Positions 52,304-61,833 of a stretch of 64,000 nucleotides of DNA are shown here, one piece after another. The translations under genes and the position numbers were made by a program. The first letter of the stretch is position 1. Every line of letters begins with the position of its first letter. Below the pieces are notes generated by a model, which did no database searches, had not been told where the DNA came from, and worked only from the letters and a program-made list of their open reading frames with translations. Source of the DNA: Paenibacillus sp. SC116 (GTDB lineage Bacteria; Bacillota; Bacilli; Paenibacillales; Paenibacillaceae); assembly GCF_024733555.1 (NCBI RefSeq), contig NZ_JANIOF010000001.1:496001-560000 (forward strand), in the 5' to 3' direction.

Positions 52304-55300
52304 ATGGGGTCTCCCATTAAGTCATACAAGGACGATGATATTGCGGTAATCGGGATGTCCGGTCTATTTCCAGAAGCAGAAAGTCTAGATGTCTTTTGGG
52401 ACAATCTTGTAAGCGGAATGGATAGTATTCGAGAATTTCCTACCAGCAGAAAAAACGAATTAAAAGACGTTATTCCTGATGTGTATCAACGAGACTTTAT
52501 GAAAGTAGGCTACGTTGATCAAATCGCGCAGTTTGAACCAGAAATTTTCTCAATCAGCCAAGAGGAATCTAGATTTATTGACCCACAGCAGCGTTTGCTT
52601 ATTCAACTGGTGGAGGAAGCCATTTTACATGCCGGTTACGCCCCTGATCAACTTGCTGATCAGCTTGTTGGCTTATATTTTGCGAGTAACTTAAATAGCT
52701 ACACGGATCAAATTGCGTCAGATTCACCAATGAAGTTCTTAAACAGCATTCCATCCATGATGGCCGGACGTATCGCATATACGTACAATTTTAATGGACC
52801 TGCGCTCACATTTGATACCGCGTGCTCTTCATCCCTGACTGCATTTCATTATGCTGTGCAAAGCCTTAGGTCGGGTGATGCAGACATTGCCATTACAGGT
52901 GGAACAAGCCTGGTCATCCTTCCTGAGCAGAAAAAAGATATTGAAAAACAGTCTGTCTTGTCTGTAGAGCAAAAAGTGCGTACTTTCGATAAACATGCGG
53001 ATGGTACGGTTGCCGGAGAAGGTGGGGGCGTCCTCATCTTGAAAAGGCTCAAAAATGCATTAGAAGATAGAGACCCGATTCATGCGATCGTGAAGGGAAG
53101 CTCGTTAAATAGCAATGGAAATCGGGCCAACGGTCTGGCTGCTCCAAGCGAACGCGGACAGGCTGAAGTTATTTTACGAGGAATTAAAAATGCGCAGATT
53201 GATCCATTGAGCTTGTCTTATATTGAGACTCACGGGACCGGAACCAAAATTGGTGATCCGATCGAAGTGATGGCGCTCACGAAAGCACTTAACGAGCTAG
53301 GATATCCGCGTCAATCGGTTGCCATCGGTTCTTTGAAGTCGAATATTGGGCATCTGGACTCTGCGGCAGGTATTGCGAGCGTAATCAAGGCAATATTGTC
53401 TCTGAAGCACGAGCAAATACCGGCATCGATTAACTTTGAATCGCCAAATCCGCTGATCGATTTTGTTGATTCACCAGTCTATGTCAATGATATTCATGCT
53501 GATTGGCAAGCAGATACGGTGCGCAGAGTCGGAGTGACTTCGTTAGGCATGATTGGGACGAACGTGTTCTCCATCTTGGAACAACCTCCTGTAACTAAGG
53601 AAGAGGTAGGAGCAGCCCACAGTAATGTGGTGCTGCTCTCTGCCCGAACATATGAATCTTTACAAGGCGTCGCACACAGATTGCTTGTTCATTTGGAACG
53701 AAATCAGGCAATGCCGTTGGATGATATCGCCTATACATTAAATACGGGAAGAAGAAAGTTTCCAACAAGATTATCTATTGCAGCTGATAGCACAGAAGAA
53801 CTAATACACGCCTTACAAGACTTTATTGCTAAGGATAAAGAGCAGATAGTTGCTGCATCGATTGAGCAGCAGTCCCATAGTTCCATTCTTATGATTGCAG
53901 ACTTAGAGCATACGGATCTGCACTCAATCGAGCAAATGACTGACAAACATCCACAATTTAAGAGATGGGTGGACGAATGTCAAAACCAGATTGTGAACGA
54001 AGAGGATCAGCAAAATGCTAAGCTTATGTACCTAACATACATGTATGCCTATGCGAAGCTGATTACAGCTTATTCCATTCCTATAAAAGCTGTCTTGGGC
54101 ATCGGAATGGGTGAACTTGTTGCTGATTTAATTATGAAAAAGAAAACGTTCGAAGAAACCGTAGACAGAATAAAAAACTACAACGAACCGGAAAAAGTGA
54201 TTGAGGACGCTAAGCTTAAGGCACTTGGACAGCAGATCGTTAAATCAGGTATTCATACCTTTATCACCTTATGTTTCAAACCAGAATTAATTGCTCAGTT
54301 CAAACGAGCAATTGAGCCGCTGCCAAGTACTACATTATTGACATTTACCCTGCAAAGCCGTTCATTTACAGATGCGATTAGCAGCTTGATACAAAACGGA
54401 TTAGAAATTGATTGGACAAAAGTGTATGAAGGCGAGAAGCGTTGGCGAGTTAGTCTGCCGGGCTATGCCTATACAACCCAAAGCTACTTCATCAAACCTG
54501 GAGAGCTAGTTTCATCCGTGTTAGGGGGAAGTTCTGTTGTACCTGAAATCGCTGAGATCATGAATGACCTGCCTATACAAGAAAACGTACAGCTGATGTT
54601 CAGAGAAGTATATACAGGCTCTACGTATACACTGACCGATCAGACCGGAGAACTCCAAATTGATTCTATTATGGTGATGCAGTTCGCAGGTAAAGTAAAG
54701 AAAGGATACGGAGTAGACGTACCGCTCTCTCTCTTTTTTGAAAACAAACCACTTGGTGATGTATTTGACATCATTGAAAGCTTAATCGACAGCCGATCAT
54801 CCCATGTTAATGACATTAGTAAGCAGCCGGAGAAGGAATATTATCCTGCATCGCCGCCACAAAAGCGTATTTTTATTCTTAATCAGCTTGTGGACGATAA
54901 CATCAGCTATAATATGCCGGGCGCCATGACTATTACAGGCAAGCTTGACCGAGCAGCGTTTCAACACGCATTCCAAGCCCTTATCGAACGCCACGAATCA
55001 TTGCGTACGACTTTTGAGTTAGTAGATGATCGTTTAATTCAGCGTATCCATCCAAAGTTGGAGCTGGAAATTGAATATGTTGCGAAAGCGGACATCCAGC
55101 ATGTTATAGCGGAATTTGTTAAGCCTTTTCGTTTGGATCAACTGCCATTATTACGAGTTACGCTAGTAAAGTTGAAAGCAGAAAAGCATCTCTTTTTGTT
55201 TGATATTCATCATATTGTGTCTGATGGTTTGTCGATGGGCATTTTAATAGAGGAACTTATTCATCTCTATGAAGGGCTAGAGCTGCAACCTCTTACCATT

Positions 55301-58300
55301 CAATATCGTGATTTTACTGTGTGGCAGGCGGAATGGTTTGAAACAGACAGCTTTAAGCAGCAGGAACAATATTGGTTAGATAAATTATCTGGTGAACTCC
55401 CAGTTCTAGCACTGCCTACCGATTATCCGCGACCAGCCATTCAGAGCTTTGAGGGCAGCAATTTTGAATTTGAAACGAATCAATCATTGACTGAAAAAGT
55501 GTTCAAAGTGACTGCGCAAGAGGATATTACGCTTAACATGCTGCTCCTTACGGCTTACAACGTCCTCCTTTACAAGTACACCGGACAAGAAGATATCATT
55601 GTTGGTTCACCTATCGCTGGAAGGCGACACGCAGATTTAGAAGGTATTATTGGAATGTTTGTGAACACGTTGGCTATGCGTAATCATCCACAAGGGACGA
55701 AGACATTCCGTACCTTTTTAGATGAAGTGAAAGAAACGGCCATTGACGCCATTGATAATCAAGATTATCAGTTTGAAGATTTAATAGAGAAACTTGATGT
55801 GCGACGAGATCAGAGTCGTAATCCATTGTTCGATACGATGTTTGTGCTGCAAAATATGCACAGTGGGGATGCGGACACAGGTAGCTTGAAATTCGAGCCG
55901 TATCTGCTTGGCAGTAAGGTGTCCAAGTTCGATCTGAACATGACGGCGTCTAATGATGAGGAAAAGATTCATTTCAGTCTTGAATATTGCACGAAGTTGT
56001 TCAAAGAAGAAACGATTATCAGACTGTCGCAGCATTATCTCAACATTTTAGAGCAAGTCGTTCATAATCTTCATCTCAAGCTGGATGCAATTGATATGCT
56101 CTCATCAGATGAAAAATCAACACTTCTGCATCGTTTTAATGAGACAGAAATGGACTATGAACACAGGAAGACCATTCATGAGCTGTTCACAGAACAGGTT
56201 AATCAAGCACCTGATCAGATTGCGCTCGTATTTGAGAATACACAGCTGACGTACAGAGAATTACATGAGAAGTCCAACCATTTAGCCATCGAGCTTCGGC
56301 GTCGTGGAGTTGGGCGCGATCAAGTTGTAGGGCTGCTGGTTGATCGATCGCTTGAGATGATTATCGGCTTGATGGGAATTTTGAAAGCGGGAGCAGCATA
56401 TTTACCAATTGACCCTAAATATCCGGCTGAACGCATCGAATACATGCTTGAAGATAGCCGTGCGCGCCTATTAATCACACAGGGTGACTTGATATCGGAT
56501 ATCCAGTTTCATGGTGAAACCTTCGATATCCGACAGCTTGAGGAGTGCTTTGAAGGAACGGATCTCCTATTGAATACAAGTACGCCAAGCGATGTCGCTT
56601 ATATTTTGTATACGTCTGGCTCTACCGGAAAACCGAAAGGCGTCATGATTGAGCATAAGGCTGTCAACAATTTCATACATGGTATTACTCAGGCTATTGA
56701 TTTTGCCACAAATAAGACAGTACTGTGCTTGACGACCATTTCCTTCGATATATTTGTGCTGGAAACGCTGCTGCCACTTACGAGAGGATTAAAGGTTGTA
56801 ATAGCCAATGAGAAAGAACAGGTAGATCCGAAGCTGTTAGGCCAAGTAATTGTGAATAATCGCGTTGAGATGCTGCAAACTACACCTTCTCGTCTCCAAC
56901 TGTTAGTAAGTGATTCAACGGGTATCGAAGCTCTACAACACCTGAATGTAGTAATGGTTGGGGGCGAACCATTTCCAGAGACTCTACTCAACATGTTGAA
57001 ACGACTGCTGGGACTGCGCATTTACAATATGTACGGCCCAACGGAAACGACCGTCTGGTCTGCGGTTAAAGAGCTGACTAACGAGGACCAGATTAGTATC
57101 GGCCAACCCATTTCGAATACGCGTTTCTATATCCTGGATAAAAACAACCAGCTTCAGCCAGTTGGAATTCCCGGTGAGTTGTGTATCGCGGGGGAATCAT
57201 TGGCTAGGGGATACTGGAATCAACCCGAATTAACGGCAGAAAAATTTGTCCCGAATCCATTTGAAGCTGATACGAGAATGTATAGAACAGGTGACATGGC
57301 AAGATGGCTGGCAGACGGTAATGTTGATTTTATCGGACGAGCGGATAATCAGGTGAAAATACGCGGCTACCGGATTGAACCGAGTGAAATTGAGTCCTAC
57401 ATGCTTCAATACGAGCCAATAAAAGAAGCGATTGTACTTGCAAGAGAAGATGCGAGTGGTACGAAATATTTAGGTGCGTATTATACGGCAAGTGAGGATG
57501 TTACAGCAGCGAGTATCAGAAGCTACCTCTCGCAATCACTACCGGACTATATGATTCCTTCCTTCTTTATGCAGTTAGTACAGATGCCATTGACACCGAA
57601 TGGAAAGCTAGATCGGAAACAGCTCCCTATGTTTGATGGGCAGCTCAGCACAACGACGGAGTACGCTCCGCCAAGAAATAAAACCGAAGAAAAGCTGGTA
57701 CAGATATGGCAGGAACTGCTCGGGATAGAGCAGGTGGGCGTAAATGATAATTTCTTTGAGCTCGGAGGCCATTCGTTAAAAGCTGCACTTTTTATTGCAA
57801 GAGTCAATAAGGAGTTCGGTTTCCATATTCAGTTAAGAGAAATATTCCAGCAGCCGACTATTCGACACATTGCAGTAATCCTTGAGACGAGAATAGGAGA
57901 TTCTCAACTATCTATTGCAGCGGTTGAAGCTCGTACGTATTATCCGGTACCACAGGCTGTACAAGAAGTTCTTAGACATAGCCTTAGCAGGGAGACAAAC
58001 ACGCTCTACAATAAAACACTGATCACTCTTATTAAAGGACCATTAGATCGAGCGCAGCTTGAAAAATCGCTTGCATCTTTAATTCAGAGACATGGCATAT
58101 TACGAACTTCCTTCGAAATCGTCGATGGGGTGTATGTTCAAAAGGTTCACGAGGAAGTGCAGTTTTCGATTATCGATCTTATCCCAGCCGATATCGAAGC
58201 CATGATCCACACATTCGTTCGCCCATTCCAAACCGATCAAGCACCACTAATCCGAGTCGGACTTGCTGAGCTGGCACCGGAATCATTTGTACTGATGCTA

Positions 58301-59215
58301 GATATGCATCAGACAATGACGGATGGAACTTCCGGGAATATTTTAATCCGGGAAATGATGGCACTGTACGCGAATTTGGAGTTAGAGCCATTGAGTATCC
58401 AATATAAAGATTATTCGGTCTGGTTGGCTGAACAAACCGTTTCTGAAAATAGGAAGAAACAAGAACAATATTGGTTAGATGTATTTGCCGATCAGGTTCC
58501 GGTACTAGATTTCCCAACGGACTTTGCGAGACAAGAAATTCAACAATTGGAAGGACATCGATTCAAATTTGACTTGGATAAGAAATTGGTTAATCAGGTA
58601 AAGCAATTTTCTACTAGTGCCGGCGTAACCTTATTTATGACCTTGTTCGCGGGCTACAACATGCTGATGTACAAGTACACGAACAAAGAAGATGTTGTCG
58701 TGGGAACCTCTGTTGCATGTAGACCTCACAGCGAACTTCAAAAGGTTATTGGGTCCTTCACGAATAGCCTTGCAATGAGAAATTATCCAAAATCAGAGTT
58801 ATCGGTGATGGAATTTTTACAGAACGTGAAGGAAAACACGTTAGCCGCATTCGAACATCAGGATTACAGATATGCGGACTTAGTCGACAAGCTTGGATTA
58901 CGTGACGATTTAAGTGGTAACCCGCTGTACAGAACGATGTTTGTGCTGCACAACATGGAAATTAGTGAAGCTAAAATGGGAGACATGACATTTACTCCGT
59001 ACGAACAGGAAACATGCTATACGAAGTATGATTTCATCTGGCATGCTCACGAATCGCAGGATGAAATCAAAATAGATCTGATGTATAGCTCCACTTTATT
59101 CAAGCAAGAAACGATCCACCAACTTGCGGATGACTTCATCTTCCTTCTTAGCATGATGACCCAGCATCCGAGTGCAAAATTGAAAGAGATTATCTCTACG
59201 GCCGCAACGGTTTAA
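52304..59215 (+). CDS. Hybrid PKS-NRPS synthetase 2: KS-(inactive AT)-ACP-C-A-T-C*
   Basis: 2303 residues from ATG 52304 (AGAAGGAG upstream); the TTG at 52283 lies before this site. KS 10-430 with Cys174, His310, His350. The next 330 residues keep the AT linkers, but the active-site motif reads GIGMGE (599-604) in place of GHSxGE, so Ser and His are lost. ACP Ser788 (DSIMVMQ). C (HHIVSDG 969-975), A (TSGSTG near 1436), T Ser1824. The A pocket reads DILQMGMVWK, nearly the known glycine code. No ketoreductase. The last 420 residues are a C domain with HQTMTDG (2002-2008), lacking the second, catalytic His, and the protein then ends without T or TE. It extends the lipotripeptide by one malonyl unit and Gly; release is unclear. 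Malonyl loading presumably comes from the discrete AT at 60550. Confidence 0.95.
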   Translation: MGSPIKSYKDDDIAVIGMSGLFPEAESLDVFWDNLVSGMDSIREFPTSRKNELKDVIPDVYQRDFMKVGYVDQIAQFEPEIFSISQEESRFIDPQQRLLIQLVEEAILHAGYAPDQLADQLVGLYFASNLNSYTDQIASDSPMKFLNSIPSMMAGRIAYTYNFNGPALTFDTACSSSLTAFHYAVQSLRSGDADIAITGGTSLVILPEQKKDIEKQSVLSVEQKVRTFDKHADGTVAGEGGGVLILKRLKNALEDRDPIHAIVKGSSLNSNGNRANGLAAPSERGQAEVILRGIKNAQIDPLSLSYIETHGTGTKIGDPIEVMALTKALNELGYPRQSVAIGSLKSNIGHLDSAAGIASVIKAILSLKHEQIPASINFESPNPLIDFVDSPVYVNDIHADWQADTVRRVGVTSLGMIGTNVFSILEQPPVTKEEVGAAHSNVVLLSARTYESLQGVAHRLLVHLERNQAMPLDDIAYTLNTGRRKFPTRLSIAADSTEELIHALQDFIAKDKEQIVAASIEQQSHSSILMIADLEHTDLHSIEQMTDKHPQFKRWVDECQNQIVNEEDQQNAKLMYLTYMYAYAKLITAYSIPIKAVLGIGMGELVADLIMKKKTFEETVDRIKNYNEPEKVIEDAKLKALGQQIVKSGIHTFITLCFKPELIAQFKRAIEPLPSTTLLTFTLQSRSFTDAISSLIQNGLEIDWTKVYEGEKRWRVSLPGYAYTTQSYFIKPGELVSSVLGGSSVVPEIAEIMNDLPIQENVQLMFREVYTGSTYTLTDQTGELQIDSIMVMQFAGKVKKGYGVDVPLSLFFENKPLGDVFDIIESLIDSRSSHVNDISKQPEKEYYPASPPQKRIFILNQLVDDNISYNMPGAMTITGKLDRAAFQHAFQALIERHESLRTTFELVDDRLIQRIHPKLELEIEYVAKADIQHVIAEFVKPFRLDQLPLLRVTLVKLKAEKHLFLFDIHHIVSDGLSMGILIEELIHLYEGLELQPLTIQYRDFTVWQAEWFETDSFKQQEQYWLDKLSGELPVLALPTDYPRPAIQSFEGSNFEFETNQSLTEKVFKVTAQEDITLNMLLLTAYNVLLYKYTGQEDIIVGSPIAGRRHADLEGIIGMFVNTLAMRNHPQGTKTFRTFLDEVKETAIDAIDNQDYQFEDLIEKLDVRRDQSRNPLFDTMFVLQNMHSGDADTGSLKFEPYLLGSKVSKFDLNMTASNDEEKIHFSLEYCTKLFKEETIIRLSQHYLNILEQVVHNLHLKLDAIDMLSSDEKSTLLHRFNETEMDYEHRKTIHELFTEQVNQAPDQIALVFENTQLTYRELHEKSNHLAIELRRRGVGRDQVVGLLVDRSLEMIIGLMGILKAGAAYLPIDPKYPAERIEYMLEDSRARLLITQGDLISDIQFHGETFDIRQLEECFEGTDLLLNTSTPSDVAYILYTSGSTGKPKGVMIEHKAVNNFIHGITQAIDFATNKTVLCLTTISFDIFVLETLLPLTRGLKVVIANEKEQVDPKLLGQVIVNNRVEMLQTTPSRLQLLVSDSTGIEALQHLNVVMVGGEPFPETLLNMLKRLLGLRIYNMYGPTETTVWSAVKELTNEDQISIGQPISNTRFYILDKNNQLQPVGIPGELCIAGESLARGYWNQPELTAEKFVPNPFEADTRMYRTGDMARWLADGNVDFIGRADNQVKIRGYRIEPSEIESYMLQYEPIKEAIVLAREDASGTKYLGAYYTASEDVTAASIRSYLSQSLPDYMIPSFFMQLVQMPLTPNGKLDRKQLPMFDGQLSTTTEYAPPRNKTEEKLVQIWQELLGIEQVGVNDNFFELGGHSLKAALFIARVNKEFGFHIQLREIFQQPTIRHIAVILETRIGDSQLSIAAVEARTYYPVPQAVQEVLRHSLSRETNTLYNKTLITLIKGPLDRAQLEKSLASLIQRHGILRTSFEIVDGVYVQKVHEEVQFSIIDLIPADIEAMIHTFVRPFQTDQAPLIRVGLAELAPESFVLMLDMHQTMTDGTSGNILIREMMALYANLELEPLSIQYKDYSVWLAEQTVSENRKKQEQYWLDVFADQVPVLDFPTDFARQEIQQLEGHRFKFDLDKKLVNQVKQFSTSAGVTLFMTLFAGYNMLMYKYTNKEDVVVGTSVACRPHSELQKVIGSFTNSLAMRNYPKSELSVMEFLQNVKENTLAAFEHQDYRYADLVDKLGLRDDLSGNPLYRTMFVLHNMEISEAKMGDMTFTPYEQETCYTKYDFIWHAHESQDEIKIDLMYSSTLFKQETIHQLADDFIFLLSMMTQHPSAKLKEIISTAATV

Positions 59216-59219
59216 ATGT

Positions 59220-59267
59220 GTAAAGCCATGGGGCTATAGATGTACCTCATGGCTTTACAACTTTTTT
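59220..59267 (+). terminator. Hairpin terminator inside the cluster
   Basis: GTAAAGCCATG pairs with CATGGCTTTAC around a 17-base loop, followed by a run of six T. It separates the synthetase genes from the export and accessory genes. Confidence 0.85.
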
Positions 59268-59304
59268 AAAAATGGAAGTATGAATGTAAAGAGGTGATGG
59301 CTAT

Positions 59305-60534
59305 ATGAAAAAAAATACACTCGCTGCGCATAACATCAAAATGTTGTTTTGGTTAACGATTTTGCAAAGCACTAGTTTTATAGCTCCCGTGTTGACGTTG
59401 TTTTATTATGCAAGAGATATGACAGGAGCTCAGATCTTGTTAATGCCCGTGTTTTGGAGCTTATCCCTCTTACTAGGTGAGGTTCCTGCTGGCGTATATG
59501 CGGATCGGTTTAATGCTAAGATTTCATTTATGACGGGTACTTTTATCCGTATTGTCGGGGTGAGTATTCTCTTATTTGCCAATGAACCTTGGTTATTTTA
59601 TTTAAGCGCTATTTTAAGTGGATTATCAGTCGCTTTCTTCTCTGGTTCTGATCAAGCTTTAATTTATGATTCCTTAAAGGAATCTGGCGAAGAAGATAGG
59701 ATGGATAAAGCGATTGGCAAAATCCAATCAGGTACCTTTATTGCTACGTTTTTTGCTGTAGTTACCGGAGCAATTCTTGCCCGTGATCTACGTGACGAGC
59801 AGTTTATTTTATTAATCGTGCTAGGACTTGTTCTCATTGTGGCTTCGATCTTTTTCATCTTGCGCTTGCGTGTACCTCAAAACCAGCAAGAGGTGGCCGT
59901 AGATGGCTCACTAGCAACCGTATTAGAAGGGATTAAAGTCATTCGACAAGCTCCTCAATTGCTATTCATGGTGTTAAATGCGACGCTCGTGTTCACCTCA
60001 GGGGTGGTGGCCTTCGAACTATTTGATCAGCCCTTTTTAAATGGAGCAGGACTGCCTGTTGAATATATTGGCCTTATGTATGGCGCTGGGGCAGTGCTCG
60101 GTTTTTTCTCCTCTCATACGATCGGCTGGTTAACTCAACGTATTTCAAGGATCTCGCTCTTGTTTATGACCGGATTGTTAGCGGCAAGCTCGCTGCTGTT
60201 AGCGGGATTATTCGGAAATATTCTCATCCTAGCATTAACCGTATTTTTAGCATTGAAATTTGTTAGCGCTGTTCGGGTACCTATTTATTCTCAACTAAGT
60301 AATGACTTGATCCCTTCACACGTCCGAGCAACAACGATATCTCTTCTATCCATAATTGATGGGGTATTAGATTTGATCGTGTTTGGTACTTTGACATTTT
60401 TCGCGGTGGGTGGAATCTCGAGCATTTACATCGTGTGTGCAGGTATCGCTTTACTCGGTACGTTATTACCTATTCGCAAGGTTAAAGAAACTATGGTGGT
60501 ATCAAGTTCGGAAGTATCACTCGAACATAAATAG
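59305..60534 (+). CDS. MFS transporter
   Basis: 409 residues with about 12 membrane segments. Between segments 2 and 3 is the MFS loop GEVPAGVYADRFNAK (GxxxDR), and the C-terminal half repeats the fold (FFSSHTIGWLTQRISRIS). It resembles drug-efflux type carriers. AGAGGTGATGG lies before the ATG. It lies between the synthetase genes and the acyltransferase and peptidase genes, so export of the product, or of an acylated precursor, is the likely job. Confidence 0.85.
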   Translation: MKKNTLAAHNIKMLFWLTILQSTSFIAPVLTLFYYARDMTGAQILLMPVFWSLSLLLGEVPAGVYADRFNAKISFMTGTFIRIVGVSILLFANEPWLFYLSAILSGLSVAFFSGSDQALIYDSLKESGEEDRMDKAIGKIQSGTFIATFFAVVTGAILARDLRDEQFILLIVLGLVLIVASIFFILRLRVPQNQQEVAVDGSLATVLEGIKVIRQAPQLLFMVLNATLVFTSGVVAFELFDQPFLNGAGLPVEYIGLMYGAGAVLGFFSSHTIGWLTQRISRISLLFMTGLLAASSLLLAGLFGNILILALTVFLALKFVSAVRVPIYSQLSNDLIPSHVRATTISLLSIIDGVLDLIVFGTLTFFAVGGISSIYIVCAGIALLGTLLPIRKVKETMVVSSSEVSLEHK

Positions 60535-60549
60535 AAGGGTTGATTATCG

Positions 60550-61833
60550 ATGAGCAAAATTGCGTTTGTGTTTCCTGGTCAGGGAGCTCAATATGTTGGG
60601 ATGGGACGAGAATTATATGAGGAGCATGTCATTGCTAAGGAGCTATTCCACCAAGCCAACGAAGTGCTAGGGTTTGACCTGATGAATCTGTGTTTCGAAG
60701 GTAGTATCGAAGAACTAACAAAAACGGAAAATGCACAGGCTGCAATACTCACGCATAGTGTAGCTGCATTCCAAGTGTTTACACAAGAACATAAAGTAGA
60801 ACCGTCCTATTTGTTAGGTCATAGTCTCGGAGAAATTACGGCATTGACCTGTGCAGGAGCCATTGCTTTTAAAGATGCAGTGAAGCTTGTGTACCAACGT
60901 GGGAGATTGATGCAGGATGCCGTTGCAGAAGGTGTTGGAGCAATGGCTTCCATCCAAAAAGTAGACAAAGCTATCGTTCAACAACTATGTCAGCAAGCAT
61001 GTGTGGATGGGAAAATAGCTGTTATATCGAACTACAATTCTCCTAATCAAGTGGTTATTTCTGGCCACAGCGAAGCATTTGTTGCGATAAGTGAAATCCT
61101 TAAAAATGAATACGAGGGATTCGTCGTTCCCCTAAAAGTCAGTGCTCCTTTTCATAGTCCTCTTATGAACGAAGCCGTGCCGAAGTTCCGAGCGGAATTG
61201 TCCACATATACGTTTCACGATTTGAAATACCCTGTCATTTCTAATGTAACAGGGTTGCCCTACGAAAGTCGTGATGTCATCATAGAGAATCTCAGCAATC
61301 AGATCGTAAGCGCTGTGCAATGGCAACATTCAGTTCATTATATTGAAGCTAATGGAGTAACCACGGCGTTTGAGTTTGGACCTAAAAAAGTGCTGAAAAA
61401 TCTCATTAAGAGTTGTACTCCAACAATCCAAGCCTATTCTTATGATAGTAAAGAAGAACGAGATTTAATGGCTCAAGAGCTGCTAACGCTTCAGGCTAAA
61501 GAGATCGCTCTCTATCCTTACAATCTACTGGCATTAATAGATCGATGCTTGGCAGTAGCCATCTGCACGAAAAACAATAATCCTAGCCAAGAGGAATATG
61601 AAATTGGTGTATTAAAGCCATATCGTGAAGTGAAATTGAAGCAGAGTGTACATGAGCAGGAAGAGGGGAGAAATCTTACCATCCACGACGTAAATGAGGC
61701 TATACATATGCTTCAATCCGTCTTTACCACGAAACGAACACCCCTTTCCGAGCGAGCGTTTCGTTTTACTAACATCCAACAAGAGGCTCGTGTAAGAGGG
61801 GTCGCTTTAGAGATAAAGGAGCAGATCGTTTGA
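60550..61833 (+). CDS. Discrete malonyl-CoA acyltransferase (FabD domain, FenF/ItuD-like)
   Basis: 427 residues. Residues 1-285 are a complete FabD-type acyltransferase: FPGQGAQYVGMGRELYE, Ser92 in GHSLGE, SAPFHSPLM with His202, and NVTG. A further 140 residues (ALYPYNLLALIDRCLAVAICTKNNN, then EYEIGVLKPYREV) match what I recall of the C-terminal tail of FenF/ItuD of the iturin and mycosubtilin operons. The enzyme should load malonyl onto the ACP of synthetase 2 in trans, where the built-in AT has lost its catalytic residues. It overlaps the peptidase gene by 4 bp. Substrate preference: in malonyl-specific AT the residue before HS is F or L; here SAPFHSP fits malonyl. Confidence 0.9.
   Translation: MSKIAFVFPGQGAQYVGMGRELYEEHVIAKELFHQANEVLGFDLMNLCFEGSIEELTKTENAQAAILTHSVAAFQVFTQEHKVEPSYLLGHSLGEITALTCAGAIAFKDAVKLVYQRGRLMQDAVAEGVGAMASIQKVDKAIVQQLCQQACVDGKIAVISNYNSPNQVVISGHSEAFVAISEILKNEYEGFVVPLKVSAPFHSPLMNEAVPKFRAELSTYTFHDLKYPVISNVTGLPYESRDVIIENLSNQIVSAVQWQHSVHYIEANGVTTAFEFGPKKVLKNLIKSCTPTIQAYSYDSKEERDLMAQELLTLQAKEIALYPYNLLALIDRCLAVAICTKNNNPSQEEYEIGVLKPYREVKLKQSVHEQEEGRNLTIHDVNEAIHMLQSVFTTKRTPLSERAFRFTNIQQEARVRGVALEIKEQIV

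Noticed and set aside
43000..58000. DNA-level direct repeats between modules as sign of assembly error
   Set aside because: The repeated C, A and T domains differ in many residues and have different pocket codes, as expected of ordinary modular synthetases.
41000..59000. Many open frames of 60-150 codons on the minus strand and in other frames within the synthetase genes
   Set aside because: They are shadows of the long coding frames, without ribosome sites or recognisable domains.
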